The notes: a model not told the origin generated them from the sequence alone. Shown: positions 24,765 to 33,689, counted from the stretch's first letter. The stretch: 64,000 nucleotides of DNA from Levilactobacillus tujiorum (GCF_012641185.1 NZ_JAAXLK010000001.1:124001-188000), one strand, 5' to 3'. Numbers and translations: made by a program.

Positions 24765-25955
24765 TTAGCCAACGTTAATGCTGGTGAAGTTGTAGAGGTG
24801 CCAGTCTTCGGTGAGGTGGGGATTGTTGCGGGCCTTGTTAGGCGGGCAGCCGACGAAGCGTTTGAATTCACGGGTCAGATGGGCTTGGTCGGCAAAATTG
24901 AGAATAGCCGCAATCTCTGAGAGCGGTAGGTTCGTCGTTTGCAATATTTCAATGGTTCGGTTGATCTTGACTAGAATCTTGAAACGCGACAAGGTGACGC
25001 CGATTTCCGTGTGAAAGAGAGCGGATAAATAGTGTGGCGACAAGCCCAGCTGATTGGCTAGTTGAGCAATCGTGACGGTAGTTTCCGGGCTGTTCATGAT
25101 GATCTGATAGGCGCGGCGGACGGGAGCTGACAGGTGGACGGCGTGCAGCTGGTGGACCCGTTGTGCCATGTCTTTAATCATACTCTCGATGGCACTCATC
25201 ACATCGTCGTAGGTGGTCAGTGATTCCAGCGTCCGGACGTCGTGGTCGTTGAGTGAGTACGCTTGATCAAAGTCCATGCCAGCATGGATGGCCGCGCGAA
25301 TCGTGACGGATACGCTGATAATGCCCCAATTTTTAATGTTCCGCAGGTCGCTGCCATCGGCGAGAATCCCGATTCGCCCGGAGTTCACGAGGCCGATAAA
25401 AGCATCGTGGACCATTGAGGGTTTGCCCAGCTCCACCGCGGTCTTGAGGGCTTTTTCATAGGCATAGCTGACGTGGGCACCCTCGTCTTCGAAATTAACT
25501 AGAATGAGCTTGTCATTGAATTGGTTGGAAGGCACCGCGTGATCGAAAGCGGTGGTCACGGCGTCCGAATCGAGGGGCAACTGAATAATCTGAGCGAGCG
25601 CGAGAATCTGATTCAAGCATTGTTGCCACGAGATGGCGTAGGTGCTCAGCAATTGTGGCAAGTAAATGGTCCGGGCATTCGGCGTATCCGTAGCCGGACT
25701 GGTGGCATCGGTGAGTAAGATCGGCCCCAGAATGTAACAGTAGTCAGCGTGGCGTAGGCAAACCGAGAATAGATTCTGACTGTGTTGAAAGATAGTTAGC
25801 GGGCTATCGCGATTCGGAATTTCGTGGAAAACGGTGACGTAGCCCGACGTTAAGATCTTACCTTGTTTAAAGGTGATCTCCAACTGGGATTGCTCAGTTT
25901 TGAAGACGATGGCCGGCGCATTGATGGCCTGGAGATACCGTAAGTCTAGTTGCAA
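24765..25955 (-). CDS. AraC-family transcriptional regulator
   Basis: 396 residues. The first ~270 are a sensing region without a recognised fold. The last ~100 contain the two HTH motifs (VTIAQLANQLGLSPHYLSALFHTEIG and LPLSEIAAILNFADQAHLTREFKRFVG). The shape is that of lactobacillar AraC proteins with a large N-terminal sensor. I prefer the TTG at 25955, 7 bases after GAGG; the GTG at 25964 is too close to that site. The target is unknown; it may control itself and the downstream acetyltransferase. A TGTAAGCGCTACA dyad sits upstream. Confidence 0.8.
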   Translation of the reverse strand: MQLDLRYLQAINAPAIVFKTEQSQLEITFKQGKILTSGYVTVFHEIPNRDSPLTIFQHSQNLFSVCLRHADYCYILGPILLTDATSPATDTPNARTIYLPQLLSTYAISWQQCLNQILALAQIIQLPLDSDAVTTAFDHAVPSNQFNDKLILVNFEDEGAHVSYAYEKALKTAVELGKPSMVHDAFIGLVNSGRIGILADGSDLRNIKNWGIISVSVTIRAAIHAGMDFDQAYSLNDHDVRTLESLTTYDDVMSAIESMIKDMAQRVHQLHAVHLSAPVRRAYQIIMNSPETTVTIAQLANQLGLSPHYLSALFHTEIGVTLSRFKILVKINRTIEILQTTNLPLSEIAAILNFADQAHLTREFKRFVGCPPNKARNNPHLTEDWHLYNFTSINVG

Positions 25956-25987
25956 ATGAGACACCTCGTTTCGACAACGCCTATTAA

Positions 25988-26000
25988 TGTAAGCGCTACA
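25988..26000. promoter_or_regulatory. cre-like dyad upstream of the AraC gene
   Basis: TGTAAGCGCTACA has TGTA/TACA arms around AGCGC. It is close to a CcpA site but one base short of the standard spacing. Confidence 0.4.
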
Positions 26001-26158
26001 TTAGTTATACCGTAGCTGCTTAAGAAAAGCCAGAGTACCGTGACGATGGTTGCCAGGGAGTTAGTAAAGTCAGCGCAGCAGAGACGGACGCTGAGAGGCA
26101 ATTTCGGCAAGAAGTTGGCCAAACATGGTTAGATAAAGGTAAAGGAGTGTGATCAGAA

Positions 26159-26797
26159 ATGACGGACGAGGAAAAGTTACAGCGTATTTATACAGCGGCG
26201 AGTGAATTATTCATTCAGCCGGGCTATCACGAAACGCAAATGCAGATGATTGCCCAGCGTGCGCAGGTGGCCGTGGGGACGCTCTACCGGTTATTTACCA
26301 GCAAGGCGGCCTTATTGGACTATGTCTTTTTGACGACGCTTCCCACGACTAAGGAGGTGCGGCTCACCTATCCGCTGGCCCCGGTCGATCTACGAGAATT
26401 AGTTAACCGTACGCAAGCCGCCTATGCAGATTGGAACCACCAGTTAACCCAACGGTCAGTCGTGAGCTTTACGGACTTGTTAACGGCTTTGTTTACAGCC
26501 TTTAAACGCTATGGGCAATACTTCTTGATTTTGGAACATAATCCCCAAGTTAATCCCGCCTTAGCCGCCCTGTATCGCCAGCAACGTCAGACGCTTTATC
26601 AACAGGTGGGGAGTTTCTTGCAACGGACCCGCCCGCAACTGAATGATCCCCAACGTAACGCGGAAGTGATTGTCGATCTCATCTTCTGGTGGTGCGCTCA
26701 CAAGCGCTACGACAGCTTTGAATCTGACATGCTCCACGGCGAAGACGATCACATGATTACGATTGTTCGGGAGATGCTTCAACGTAGTTATGAGTGA
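26159..26797 (+). CDS. TetR-family regulator of the YhgE/Pip-like gene
   Basis: 212 residues. The N-terminal HTH reads YTAASELFIQPGYHETQMQMIAQRAQVAVGTLYRLFTSKAALL (about residues 12-55). The rest is a helical ligand domain. AAAGGAG lies 11 bases before the ATG. The next gene on the same strand, 137 bases away, encodes a YhgE/Pip-like membrane protein; a TetR gene next to such a transporter is a common arrangement in lactobacilli, so it is probably its repressor. Confidence 0.85.
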   Translation: MTDEEKLQRIYTAASELFIQPGYHETQMQMIAQRAQVAVGTLYRLFTSKAALLDYVFLTTLPTTKEVRLTYPLAPVDLRELVNRTQAAYADWNHQLTQRSVVSFTDLLTALFTAFKRYGQYFLILEHNPQVNPALAALYRQQRQTLYQQVGSFLQRTRPQLNDPQRNAEVIVDLIFWWCAHKRYDSFESDMLHGEDDHMITIVREMLQRSYE

Positions 26798-26886
26798 GGG
26801 CCAAAGTTATCTCACTACCCCAACGCCCGACCCAGAGAAGGTCAAAAGTGACTTTCTAGGTAGGACGACTACACTGAGCATAGTTT

Positions 26887-26911
26887 CGAATGAATGATTC
26901 GTTCGCTCATT
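26887..26911 (+). promoter_or_regulatory. Possible TetR operator
   Basis: CGAATGAATGATTCG is a perfect 5-bp-arm palindrome within a longer imperfect dyad (AATGAATGA / TCGCTCATT), just before the ribosome site of the membrane-protein gene. Confidence 0.4.
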
Positions 26912-26933
26912 TGAAAAAGGGGGAGATGGGAAG

Positions 26934-28220
26934 ATGGCTTTTCACGAATGGACCTATATCAGAGAGCACCCGGCAGTTTGGCGAATTCTATTGGGTATTT
27001 TGGTGATTCCGTTGGTGTATGCAGCGACGTTTTTGGCGTCGGTGTGGAATCCTTACGGGCAGCTTAAGCAGTTGCCTATGGCGGTCGTGAACCAAGATCG
27101 GCCGACCTCGGTTCACTGGGGACGGACGGTGACTCATGAGTTATTGCGGAATAAATCGCTGGATTTTCGGCAACTAGGTGCGCATCAAGCCCAGCATGAT
27201 CTGTGGACGGGCAAGGTTTACCTGGTGTTGACGATCCCATCAACGACTTCACGGCAGCTGGCACGGTTGGCAACGCACCCGCAGACGATCCAAGTGACCT
27301 ATCAGACGAATGCGGGCCGTAGTGCGGTGGCCGCCAAGATGGGGAATACGGCGATGCAAAAGTTACAGGCCAAGTTGAATCACGCAGTCGTTCAAAGTGA
27401 GTTAACGACCGCCCAATACCAAGCTCAGCGCGCTCAGCAGCGGTTGGGACTGGCTACGCAACAACTTGAACGAACCACCCGAGCCAGTGTGGCGGGTGTG
27501 CCAGCAGCAACGACAGCTGCGATGAATGAAGCGATCATTCAGGGAATTGTGCGGGGAAATCAAGCGACCCAGTCACGGACGCCGCGACAATTACGAGCGT
27601 TGGCGGCGCCGATTCGGTTGAAACAACATGACGTCGCGCCCATTGCGAATAACGGGACGGGGATGGCACCGTATTTCATGGTAATTTCACTGTTTGTGGG
27701 CTGTATTACCCTTAACATCATCTATGACGCGGGTAAGCGCCGCGGCAACTACCGTAACTTTCTGATGGCTTGGCTGGATAAAATGAGTATGTTGTGGGGC
27801 TTCGTTCTGTTAGCGGCAAGCTGTATGTGGTTAGCGGTATGGTACATTAATGGCTTACGGCCGCTGGCACCGGGGAAGACCTATCTGCTCTGTTTGCTCA
27901 TTGTCCTCGCGTTCTTTAGTCTGGTGACCTGTTTCCGACTATGGTTAGGATTGACGGGCGCCTGGCTGATGTTAATCTTTATGATCTTTCAGATTGGTGT
28001 TTCTGGCGGCACTTATCCGATTGAATTAACCAATTCATTTTATCAGCTGTTCCATCCATATTTGCCAATGACCATCGCGATGACGGGACTGCGGCACACC
28101 ATTTCATTGGGTGGGTCCATCACGGGAGTCTGTGAAATTTTAGCCGGGATGGTACTCGTCTTTAGTTTGGGAACATTGGGGTATTTTTACTGGCATCGAC
28201 ATGATCAAGTGATAGCGTAA
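26934..28220 (+). CDS. YhgE/Pip-like membrane protein (ABC-2 permease-like)
   Basis: 428 residues. There is one membrane helix near residues 18-40, then a large external region with MAVVNQDRP, typical of the YhgE/Pip (phage infection protein) and ABC-2 permease superfamily, and five or six helices from about 240 to 415. Family members serve as phage receptors or as transport or efflux proteins; which applies here cannot be told. It is shorter than phage-infection protein Pip (about 900 residues) because the external coil is short. It is likely controlled by the preceding TetR gene and followed by a strong terminator. Confidence 0.7.
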   Translation: MAFHEWTYIREHPAVWRILLGILVIPLVYAATFLASVWNPYGQLKQLPMAVVNQDRPTSVHWGRTVTHELLRNKSLDFRQLGAHQAQHDLWTGKVYLVLTIPSTTSRQLARLATHPQTIQVTYQTNAGRSAVAAKMGNTAMQKLQAKLNHAVVQSELTTAQYQAQRAQQRLGLATQQLERTTRASVAGVPAATTAAMNEAIIQGIVRGNQATQSRTPRQLRALAAPIRLKQHDVAPIANNGTGMAPYFMVISLFVGCITLNIIYDAGKRRGNYRNFLMAWLDKMSMLWGFVLLAASCMWLAVWYINGLRPLAPGKTYLLCLLIVLAFFSLVTCFRLWLGLTGAWLMLIFMIFQIGVSGGTYPIELTNSFYQLFHPYLPMTIAMTGLRHTISLGGSITGVCEILAGMVLVFSLGTLGYFYWHRHDQVIA

Positions 28221-28225
28221 CGGGG

Positions 28226-28271
28226 ACTGACGCGGATGATCGATGAAGACCGATCGGCCGCGTCAGTTTTG
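28226..28271 (+). terminator. Rho-independent terminator
   Basis: ACTGACGCGG pairs with CCGCGTCAGT, with an inner GATCG/CGATC stem, then Ts. Confidence 0.8.
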
Positions 28272-28356
28272 TATAGCGTGGCAGGGGGGAGTGGGCAGAG
28301 CCAGGTTAGAAGGCGTATAATGTAAGGGTGAAACTTATTGAACGGGGTGAAAATTT

Positions 28357-29247
28357 TTGCGAAAAATAGCACCATTCTTTGTAGCGTTGGGCGCGATTAG
28401 CTTTGGCGTGCCGGCTACATTGATGAAGATTGCCCGGAGTGAGGGCGTGGTCAATGGGCCACTATTGTTCTGGTCGTTTCTCAGCGCCGTGGTCATTCTA
28501 GGCGTCATTCACATTGCGCGACGGCGGTGGCTCCGGTATCAGCATACGAACTGGAAACAATTGCTGGCGGTGATGGCAGCGGGAACGGCTTCTGGCTTTA
28601 CTAATACCTTTTATATCCAGTCGCTGAAGTTGATTCCGGTTGCGGCTGCGGCGGTGATGTTGATGCAGGCGGTTTGGCTGTCAGTGTTACTGGGAAGTAT
28701 TTTACATAAACGGCGGCCGTCACGACTGCAGGTCATCAGTATTATTTTGGTTTTACTGGGGACGGTTCTAGCCGCGGGACTCTTCCCGATCACCCAGCCG
28801 CTGTCGTTATGGGGCCTATTTCTGGCTTTCTTGGCGGCTTGCGCGTATGCCTGCACGATTCAGTTTACCGCGATGCTCGGCAACAATTTGGACCCGCTAA
28901 GTAAGACTTGGCTATTGTGTGTGGGCGCCTTTCTATTGATCTCCGTTGTCTGGGGACCACAGATTGTCTCGGCACCAGTCACGTTTGATACGATTAAGTG
29001 GGCCTTCTGGATTGCCATTTTCTCGATGGTCTTTCCACTGGTGGCCTATTCGATCTTCATGCAATATCTCGAGCTGGGAATTGGTCCGATTCTCTCATCG
29101 TTGGAGTTGCCAGCCTCGATTACCATTGCGTTCTTGGTCTTAGGTGAACGGGTAGATGGCCTACAAATTCTAGGCGTATTCATTATTATTGGCGCGGTTA
29201 TTCTACCAAATGTGTGGGGAATGCGTCGTCAAAATCAGTTGCGTTGA
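28357..29247 (+). CDS. EamA/DMT-superfamily transporter
   Basis: 296 residues with ten predicted helices in two EamA repeats of five. The family exports or imports small metabolites such as amino acids, purines or nucleotide sugars; the substrate is unknown. Motif-like stretches are FVALGAISFGVPATLMK at the start and GIGPILSSLELPASITIAFLVLGERVDGLQILG near the end, which is the usual second-repeat signature. It starts with TTG after GGGGTGA. A parS-like site begins at the base after the stop codon. Confidence 0.82.
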   Translation: MRKIAPFFVALGAISFGVPATLMKIARSEGVVNGPLLFWSFLSAVVILGVIHIARRRWLRYQHTNWKQLLAVMAAGTASGFTNTFYIQSLKLIPVAAAAVMLMQAVWLSVLLGSILHKRRPSRLQVISIILVLLGTVLAAGLFPITQPLSLWGLFLAFLAACAYACTIQFTAMLGNNLDPLSKTWLLCVGAFLLISVVWGPQIVSAPVTFDTIKWAFWIAIFSMVFPLVAYSIFMQYLELGIGPILSSLELPASITIAFLVLGERVDGLQILGVFIIIGAVILPNVWGMRRQNQLR

Positions 29248-29263
29248 TGTTTCATGTGAAACA
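29248..29263 (+). promoter_or_regulatory. parS-like site 5
   Basis: TGTTTCATGTGAAACA, starting at the base after the stop codon of the EamA gene and abutting a terminator. Confidence 0.65.
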
Positions 29264-29307
29264 AAAGGGACTCTGTGACGGTAAATCACCGTGGCGGGGT
29301 CCCTTTA
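29263..29307 (+). terminator. Rho-independent terminator
   Basis: AAAGGGAC..CGGT pairs with ACCG..GTCCCTTT. Confidence 0.7.
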
Positions 29308-29346
29308 GTGCTATGCTGGGTTTATTGAAATGAAGGAGACGATGAG

Positions 29347-29943
29347 ATGGCAGTAATTACGGATGAAACCCTGTCGTTAGATGCGCTGGAGCCAGAAAAT
29401 CAGTATGTGAATTGTGAACTGACTTATTCCAATCAAGAGATCCGCGTAGAGGCAGTTAGTTTTGAGAAATGTCGCTTTCAACAGACGGATTTTAAGAACA
29501 GTGAATGGCTAGACTGTACCTTTCGTGGCTGTCAGTTTCTGAACTGTGAGTTTCAGCAGAGCTATCTCTATCGCTGTGAATTTACGGGGTGTCAGCTACT
29601 GGGAAGTGATTTTACCAGTGCTCGGCTTAAAGATGTGACGATCACTGATTCGCGGGCAGACTATGCGAACTTTGCGGAAGCCGTTTTGACTGGGGTTACC
29701 TTCACCGAAACCCGGCTGGTAGAGGCGAGCTTTCAGATGATGACCGTGAAGCGACGGTTAGACTTTAACCGGTGTGAGTTGAATCGCGCCGATTTCACGG
29801 AAAGCCGTCTGAAATTGGTGGATTTGCGAACCAGCCAAATTGAGGCGATTACCTTTACACCGGGCCTCGTGCGCGGCTGTAAGATTGACCCCTTACAAGC
29901 GGTGACGTTTGCTGCCGCCTTGGGATTGGATATTCAGGCTTAA
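29347..29943 (+). CDS. Pentapeptide repeat protein
   Basis: 198 residues built from A(D/N)LxX-type five-residue repeats: FEKCRFQQTDFKNSEW, FRGCQFLNCEFQQSYL, CEFTGCQLLGSDFTSARL and more up to about residue 165. These should form a right-handed quadrilateral beta-helix. Qnr and MfpA of this class mimic DNA and protect gyrase, but most pentapeptide proteins have no known role, and lengths and repeats alone do not show a Qnr function. AAGGAGACG lies before the ATG. It is a single gene. Confidence 0.85.
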   Translation: MAVITDETLSLDALEPENQYVNCELTYSNQEIRVEAVSFEKCRFQQTDFKNSEWLDCTFRGCQFLNCEFQQSYLYRCEFTGCQLLGSDFTSARLKDVTITDSRADYANFAEAVLTGVTFTETRLVEASFQMMTVKRRLDFNRCELNRADFTESRLKLVDLRTSQIEAITFTPGLVRGCKIDPLQAVTFAAALGLDIQA

Positions 29944-29958
29944 ATTAGAAAATGCTGG

Positions 29959-30105
29959 CTACGGCTGGTTTGCTACTAGTTGGACGCGGATAGCTGGTGT
30001 CGGCAGTGCTTCTGCTCGGGTGCCCCAGTGACGTAAACAAATGCTGGCGGTGGCGCCGAGAATGATGATCGCTAGAATCAGCTTGATGGTCTTTCCTCTA
30101 ATAAT
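29959..30105 (-). CDS. Possible 48-residue membrane protein with ATT start
   Basis: A small frame with one hydrophobic helix (KLILAIIILGATASICL) near the N-terminus and a short polar tail, so a single-pass or exported peptide. No ATG, GTG or TTG lies near the ribosome site; GGGAGG is 5 bases before ATT at 30105-30103, which may be a rare start codon. A good promoter (30133-30161) points at it. The same strand stays open further upstream, but that part lies within the promoter. The function is unknown, and a noncoding transcript remains possible. Confidence 0.45.
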   Translation of the reverse strand: MIRGKTIKLILAIIILGATASICLRHWGTRAEALPTPAIRVQLVANQP

Positions 30106-30132
30106 GGGGACCTCCCTTGGTGTTTGGGGTTG

Positions 30133-30161
30133 AGTATAGCAGGATTTGAGGGGAATGCCAA
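30133..30161 (-). promoter_or_regulatory. Promoter for the small membrane protein
   Basis: On the minus strand TTGGCA and TATACT are 17 bases apart, followed by GGGAGG about 20 bases on. Confidence 0.6.
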
Positions 30162-30219
30162 AGCGGTTGATTACAGAGTATGAACGATTAATCGCAGAAT
30201 AGTTGGGAGACGATGAGCA

Positions 30220-31158
30220 ATGATTCAGCAACAGATTTTAAATTTTCTCAGGGCCGCGGCAGTTGCCGATGCACTTGGTGTTCCGGTAGAAATGCGCCAG
30301 CGGGGGACGTTTCAGCTGACAGGAATGACCGGTCAGGGAACGTGGAAACAGCCTCGTGGTAGCTGGTCAGATGATACGTCGATGACATTGTGTTTACTTC
30401 AGAACTTAGTGGAGGGCGGGAGCTACGATGACCTGCTTAATAAGTTTGAAGCCTACATGATGTATGGCGATTGGACGCCACGCGGTGTGACTTTTGATGT
30501 GGGGCGTACCTGCGCTCACGCGGTCCGCAACCATGCGATTAATCGGTTACCCGCGTTAGAATGTGGGGATACTGCCGAGTTTGCCAACGGAAACGGTGCT
30601 TTGATGCGAATTGCGCCATTAGCAGTGGTGCTTCAGAATGAAACGAATTTTCAGCGACGAGTACAAATCACCCGGAATTATACGGCGCTTACCCATGGAC
30701 ATCCACGGTCGGTCTTAGGCAGCCTAATCTTCTTAGAAGTTTTACGCGAATTATTTTTGGATCAATCGGTTGCGTCAGCACTGGAAATTGTACACGACCG
30801 CATCGTGCGGGAAATTCAGGATGATTCAGCTATTATAGCTGAACTTGAAGCCTACCAGCGTTTGTTTTTACCGAACTTTGGTCAACTACCCGTAGCTGAA
30901 ATTAAGTCATCCAGCTATGTGGTTGATACTTTGGAGGCGGCATTGTGGGTAGCGCTCAACAGTGACGACTTGAAAACAGCCATATTAACAGCGGCTAATT
31001 TAGGTGGCGATACTGATACGATAGCCACGGTGACCGCAAGCCTAATTGTGGCTAAAAATAAGCTCGCGACTATTCCAGATGAGTGGTGGTCGCAAACCCT
31101 GAATCATGCATTGCTGGATCGGGTGATGATCCCCTTTGCGGAGAAGTTTGCCGATTAA
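30220..31158 (+). CDS. ADP-ribosylglycohydrolase family protein
   Basis: 312 residues. Family marks: LRAAAVADALGVPVEM at the start, GSWSDDTSMTLCLLQNL with the metal-binding DDT near residue 50, NGNGALMRIAPLAVV near 128, and AANLGGDTDTIATVTASLI near 265 with the closing Asp pair. It should hydrolyse an ADP-ribose or related N-glycosidic bond, probably on a protein or small metabolite. It is a diverged paralogue of the 11785-12789 protein. GGGAGA precedes the ATG. It stands alone, with its own terminator. Confidence 0.85.
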   Translation: MIQQQILNFLRAAAVADALGVPVEMRQRGTFQLTGMTGQGTWKQPRGSWSDDTSMTLCLLQNLVEGGSYDDLLNKFEAYMMYGDWTPRGVTFDVGRTCAHAVRNHAINRLPALECGDTAEFANGNGALMRIAPLAVVLQNETNFQRRVQITRNYTALTHGHPRSVLGSLIFLEVLRELFLDQSVASALEIVHDRIVREIQDDSAIIAELEAYQRLFLPNFGQLPVAEIKSSSYVVDTLEAALWVALNSDDLKTAILTAANLGGDTDTIATVTASLIVAKNKLATIPDEWWSQTLNHALLDRVMIPFAEKFAD

Positions 31159-31195
31159 AAACGGCGTGTCCAGTCAGTTGGACGCGTCGTTTTTA
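31156..31195. terminator. Bidirectional terminator
   Basis: AAAAACG..GTCCA pairs with TGGAC..CGTTTTT, between convergent genes. Confidence 0.8.
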
Positions 31196-31196
31196 G

Positions 31197-32096
31197 TTAG
31201 CCGCTCACGCCGTCATATCCGATAAACGTAAAGTACGTCTGGCCGCTAATGCGATAGAGGCTGTCGAAGGTTCCGGCGATTCCATTATCTTCATTACCGG
31301 CGTTATGCTGAGGGTCGTGAAGATTTTTTAGCGTGAGTTGATATTGATAGGGGCCGGAGTGACTGACCCGTTTGTTCGTTAATCCCTTAATTTTCTGACT
31401 GAAGTATAGCTTGCGGTAGGGATCATGAAAATCGGTTTTCGTGATCTTAGCCATGCCCGTGGGCTTTTGCATGAAGCCCAGTCCGGCGTTAGCTTTGGTA
31501 TCGTACGTTAGATATTCTACGTAACCATCTGGCGTAACGCGAATGCTGGCGGTCGTCGTTTCCTCGGCACTGAGTGCGGCCTTGGCACCGCCTAAGTAGA
31601 GATCACCGTGGCTGTAGGCCGGCATAAATTTGGGTGCTGAAATCCGCTTGAAGGCTGTGAGCTTGTCCGTTGCCTTGAGGGTTGCTTGGGGATCGTAAGC
31701 ACCAGCGCCGGGGTCAATGGTGTAGCCGGCGGGGGCATTTTGATGAATGAGTGGGTAGCTTAGTCGTGCTAAATAAAGTTGTAATGTGGGCACGAGAAAG
31801 TCACCAGATTTAGTGCTCGTAAGATTCCCAGCCACAATCGTACCGGCCGGCAGCGTAAAGTCACGGCTGATGGCGTGCGCAACTTTATGCGTAGGGACAT
31901 AGTTAACCTTAATTTTAATGGTCCGCGTGACTTCAAAATATTGACTGAGATTGAGAAAGTCAGTACTAGCCGTGAAGTTTCCCACCTTAACCAGTGCACT
32001 GGGCTTTTCGGTTTGCGCGCTAATAGGCCGAGTGCCAACGAAAAGAGTGGTGAGAAAGGCGATGAGACCGATGCTAAGTTTAGAAAATTTGTGCAT
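31197..32096 (-). CDS. Secreted protein of unknown function
   Basis: 299 residues. The signal peptide MHKFSKLSIGLIAFLTTLFVG is followed by a likely cut after PISAQ. The mature protein is rich in Thr, Ser, Tyr and Lys and probably all-beta; there is no membrane anchor, LPxTG or LysM motif that I can see. The region around 170-235 (HGDLYLGGAKAALSAEETTTASIRV) is unremarkable. I do not recognise a family. GGAGG lies about 12 bases before the ATG. It is a single gene. Confidence 0.65.
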   Translation of the reverse strand: MHKFSKLSIGLIAFLTTLFVGTRPISAQTEKPSALVKVGNFTASTDFLNLSQYFEVTRTIKIKVNYVPTHKVAHAISRDFTLPAGTIVAGNLTSTKSGDFLVPTLQLYLARLSYPLIHQNAPAGYTIDPGAGAYDPQATLKATDKLTAFKRISAPKFMPAYSHGDLYLGGAKAALSAEETTTASIRVTPDGYVEYLTYDTKANAGLGFMQKPTGMAKITKTDFHDPYRKLYFSQKIKGLTNKRVSHSGPYQYQLTLKNLHDPQHNAGNEDNGIAGTFDSLYRISGQTYFTFIGYDGVSG

Positions 32097-32302
32097 GCTG
32101 TAACCGGGCCTCCTGCGAAATTTAGATGAGTTAAGTATACCGGAAATAGCTACGAAAATAAACGAACAAACGTTCTTTGATGGTGGAAAATATTGAAATA
32201 AACCCGGGTTATAGTTGTCAAAATGGATGTTGCAACTAAAGTATGCGGGCCACCAGTGTTTAAATCGAGTAGACTGGATTTATTCGTTGAGGAGGGGATT
32301 GG

Positions 32303-32824
32303 ATGACAATCGGTGAACAGTTAAAAAAGCAACGGGAACAGCGGGGATGGTCGCAGCAAATTCTGGCGCAGCACCTTAATATTTCTCGTCAGTCAATTTC
32401 TAAGTGGGAACAAGGGAGTGCGTTACCTAGTTTTGCAAATATTATTTTACTCAGTGATGTTTTTGGCGTAACGATTGATGAGATGATTCGTGGGGATGAT
32501 CGGTTGATGCAGTCTTTAGAACAGCCGCCAGTACGTCCTTTGGGATTAGTAGTCATCATTAGCTTAGGAATAGCGATACTTGGCGCATTTATTTTATTGG
32601 GAGTGAGGATTTCAGTTACAACCGTTACAGATTGGATTCAGACTCCAATTTTATTGGGAACGATAGTTTTGCCGGGATTAATTTATCAGCGGCAACGGCA
32701 ACATATTTACCCCTTGTCGCGGGTGGCTTTGGGGGTTGCAGTTGTTGTGCTAACCTTACTCTTGTTGCCTCAAATGATGGATATCGCACTGGGATTCTGG
32801 GCAGGATTACGGGAGCAAGGTTAA
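32303..32824 (+). CDS. XRE-type HTH protein with membrane helices
   Basis: 173 residues. Residues 1-60 are a Cro/cI-like HTH (QLKKQREQRGWSQQILAQHLNISRQSISKWEQGSALPS), followed by a linker and three or four hydrophobic helices from about 78 to 165. Membrane-tethered XRE regulators of this layout are frequent in lactobacilli and are thought to sense the envelope or a partner protein, but the target is unknown. GGAGGGG lies upstream of the ATG. No partner gene adjoins it. Confidence 0.8.
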   Translation: MTIGEQLKKQREQRGWSQQILAQHLNISRQSISKWEQGSALPSFANIILLSDVFGVTIDEMIRGDDRLMQSLEQPPVRPLGLVVIISLGIAILGAFILLGVRISVTTVTDWIQTPILLGTIVLPGLIYQRQRQHIYPLSRVALGVAVVVLTLLLLPQMMDIALGFWAGLREQG

Positions 32825-33037
32825 GAAGGAATCGCTGGTTAATTAGAAAAATAACCTGGGAAATTATTTGCGAACGCATAGCTTAACAAGAACCCGTGAC
32901 TTCTTAAGTGAAAGTGATAGATAGTTTAATGGTAATTTCACTAATCCTGGCGGGGGTCTCACGGCAGACTAAGCTAAATTGAATAAGGCATTATCCAAGA
33001 TGATATTTTTTAAAATCATCTTTTTTTCACTTTTCTC
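32825..33037. other. Noncoding gap with terminator
   Basis: No gene visible. It holds the hairpin at 32997-33027 and the start of the MerR-type promoter of the redox cluster. Confidence 0.5.
32997..33027 (+). terminator. Rho-independent terminator
   Basis: AAGATGAT pairs with ATCATCTT, followed by seven Ts. Confidence 0.75.
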
Positions 33038-33068
33038 TTGCCTTGAAGTGTACATGAAGGTTTAACCT
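33038..33068 (+). promoter_or_regulatory. MerR-type promoter 1 (flavodoxin-NAD(P)H-binding-merR operon)
   Basis: TTGCCT and TAACCT are exactly 19 bases apart, with the dyad CCTTGAAGTGTACATGAAGG (33041-33060) in the spacer. Confidence 0.75.
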
Positions 33069-33105
33069 AAGGTCATTCGAGTGAGCAGAAAGGAAGTAAC
33101 GAGCC

Positions 33106-33687
33106 ATGACGAAACGTTTACCGAAAGGGCGTGGAGCTCGGTCTGATGGGCAAGATACCAATCGGGAGCAACAACCAAGCCGGCAGTTAACGACGACGGC
33201 GAAAACTTTGATTATTTACTTTTCTCGAAGTGGAAATACAGAAGCACAGGCAGAATTGGCCCAACGCTATCTGCAAGCTGACCTTTACGAGCTAGTGGTC
33301 GCTCGGCCATATCCTAGCGATTACCAAGCTAGTGTTACACGGGCAACGGCGGAACGTGAGCGGCAAGTTTGGCCGCCACTAAGGGTGACTGACCTCCCAG
33401 ATTTAAGCCAGTATGATCTCATCTTATTGGGCCATCCGATCTGGGCGATGACGCCGGCTAACCCAATGCGTCAGTTTTTAATTCAGTTTGGCAATCAGTT
33501 GGCTGGTAAAAGAGTTGCGTCGTTCTCGACTAATGCTGGGTATGGATCGGGTGATACTCAGCAGGTATTGGAACGCCTAACGCCAGACAGCACCACGATT
33601 CTGCCTAACTATAGTATTCACGATGTGGAATTAGAACACACGACCAGTGATTTTAAACGCTGGTTAACACAGACAAAGGAGTCTTAG
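33106..33687 (+). CDS. Flavodoxin-like protein
   Basis: 193 residues. The FMN phosphate loop is YFSRSGNTEAQAELAQRY near residue 42. LILLGHPIWAMTPANPMRQFL and SFSTNAGYGSGDT correspond to the flavin-isoalloxazine loops of the flavodoxin_4 group. It is probably a cytosolic FMN protein passing electrons or reducing quinones. The first ~35 residues are a polar extension; AAAGGAAG stands before the ATG at 33106. It is the first gene of a three-gene unit (stop to next start 2 bases), expressed from MerR-type promoter 1. Confidence 0.85.
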   Translation: MTKRLPKGRGARSDGQDTNREQQPSRQLTTTAKTLIIYFSRSGNTEAQAELAQRYLQADLYELVVARPYPSDYQASVTRATAERERQVWPPLRVTDLPDLSQYDLILLGHPIWAMTPANPMRQFLIQFGNQLAGKRVASFSTNAGYGSGDTQQVLERLTPDSTTILPNYSIHDVELEHTTSDFKRWLTQTKES

Positions 33688-33689
33688 TC

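Noticed and set aside
29347-29943. Calling the pentapeptide protein a Qnr quinolone-resistance protein
   Set aside because: The repeats alone do not show gyrase protection, and no Qnr-specific loops can be recognised.
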